Shown piece by piece: positions 14,162 through 14,937 of a DNA stretch of 14,937 nucleotides (positions are counted from its first letter, which is position 1; every line of letters begins with the position of its first letter). Below the pieces are notes generated by a model, which saw only the letters and a list, made by a program, of their open reading frames with translations, did no database searches and was not told the DNA's origin. Source of the stretch: an uncultured Campylobacter sp. (GTDB taxonomy: Bacteria; Campylobacterota; Campylobacteria; Campylobacterales; Campylobacteraceae). Location: contig NZ_CALHXD010000193.1 in NCBI RefSeq assembly GCF_938040115.1, positions 1-14,937 of the forward strand, written 5' to 3'. Both the position numbers and the translations under genes were made by a program.

Positions 14162-14937
14162 TTATTTTGGATTTAGTATTTCTTTTAGCTCCTCGTCACT
14201 TAGCTCGTAGCGGTAAAATTTGAGGTAAAATTTTTTGACTTCGTCTTCTAAATTTAACTCGGTAAAAATTTCGGGATAAAAGATTTTGGCTAGCCAAAGC
14301 GGCTGCAAAGCACCTTCAGCACTTCTAACCGACCATAGATATACCCCGCTAGGCACGACGAATACGGCGCCGTCTTTGACCGCTTTTAGTTTTGCAAACG
14401 CAGGATTATTTAGGATTTTTTCCTTGCCTTCGCGAGAGTTCGTGATGATGACGTCAGGGTTAAAGATAATAACCTGCTCCTCGTTTATCATCTTTGAGAT
14501 TTTAAAGTCAGTTTCGTTATCTTGGGAGCTTAAATTTATGCCGCCCGCGATTTTTATGTACTCCGCGCCGATATCTTTGCTGCTGATCGTGCTAAAATTT
14601 CCGGAGTTAAAATTTAGAGCCAAAACCCGCTTTTTATCCTTGATATTTTGAACTTTTTCGCTTACGTATTTTATATTTTCGTCAAAATACTCGTTAAATT
14701 CCTCCGCCTTTTTTACCGCATCGCCGCCTAAAATTTCGGCTATTTTGCTAACCGCGCCTTTTATCTCGCTAGCATTGCTAAATTTATTTATATTTACGAC
14801 TGCGATGCCGGCGGCTTCGAGCTGGGCTCTTTGATTTTCGTCAAATATCATACCGACGGGCCCAAAAACTACCTGCGTATTTGAGGCGATGATGGTCTCG
14901 GCGCTGCTTGTTAGCGAGCCGCTGACGTTATTCATAG
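14162..14937 (-). CDS. Periplasmic substrate-binding protein of an iron/heme/siderophore-type ABC importer, C-terminal part
   Basis: The frame runs off the window edge. About 258 codons are visible and the N-terminal lobe start and signal peptide are missing, so ATG 14933-14935 is probably internal. The visible part begins in the first lobe with TSSAETIIASNTQVVFGPVG, continues through the long inter-lobe helix region (GDAVKKAEEFNEYFDENIKY) and ends with the second lobe, containing IIFNPDVIITNSREGKEKIL and VFVVPSGVYLWSVRSAEGAL. This is the helical-backbone (class III) binding protein family that serves Fe-siderophore, heme and cobalamin importers. The exact ligand cannot be told from this part. 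It is the last gene of its transcript, ahead of a strong terminator. Partner permease and ATPase genes would lie outside the window. Confidence 0.82.
   Translation of the reverse strand, partial: MNNVSGSLTSSAETIIASNTQVVFGPVGMIFDENQRAQLEAAGIAVVNINKFSNASEIKGAVSKIAEILGGDAVKKAEEFNEYFDENIKYVSEKVQNIKDKKRVLALNFNSGNFSTISSKDIGAEYIKIAGGINLSSQDNETDFKISKMINEEQVIIFNPDVIITNSREGKEKILNNPAFAKLKAVKDGAVFVVPSGVYLWSVRSAEGALQPLWLAKIFYPEIFTELNLEDEVKKFYLKFYRYELSDEELKEILNPK

Overview
The window looks like a chromosomal segment of a Campylobacter from the moderate-GC oral group (concisus/curvus/rectus/showae-like). The evidence is the dense use of the hexamer AAATTT on both strands, the epsilonproteobacterial protein sequences, and a ruvA-ddl-(Phd-like)-hydrolase-murF order that I recall from C. 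jejuni. The species assignment is inference.

Positions 2-5686 hold one tightly packed plus-strand operon. It contains the end of a FapA/DUF342 protein, a four-gene lipid transport cassette (permease with N-terminal STAS domain, ATPase, MCE protein, PqiC-type outer-membrane lipoprotein), then ruvA and ddl, and closes with an intrinsic terminator. Gene joints are adjacent, overlapping, or separated by less than 30 bases.

Positions 5687-6936 hold a spacer and a complete IS1595-family element (5976-6841) with 19-bp terminal inverted repeats and a perfect 8-bp target duplication. Its transposase is broken only by four short GC-rich inserts of 34, 23, 32 and 31 bp. Removing them on paper restores one clean 232-codon frame. 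At least two inserts are clear relatives with a conserved hairpin, and a fifth related sequence lies in an intergenic region at 11690-11707. This is the most unusual thing in the window: it looks like a family of very small palindromic insertions.

Positions 6850-10050 hold a Phd/YefM-like small protein translationally coupled to an alpha/beta hydrolase with a long acidic tail, followed by a membrane-anchored MurF. Together with ddl this is the cytoplasmic end of peptidoglycan precursor synthesis: Ddl makes D-Ala-D-Ala and MurF ligates it to the UDP-MurNAc-tripeptide.

Positions 10193-11642 are accessory. Two small minus-strand hypothetical genes, one of which seems to have lost its start codon, precede a secreted DUF3237 protein that has a single-base frameshift. 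Positions 12003-14036 encode a UvrD/Rep-type helicase on the minus strand with its own promoter. Positions 14162-14937 hold the C-terminal part of a periplasmic iron/heme-type substrate-binding protein, followed by a strong terminator hairpin. No tRNA, rRNA, CRISPR array or replication origin was seen.
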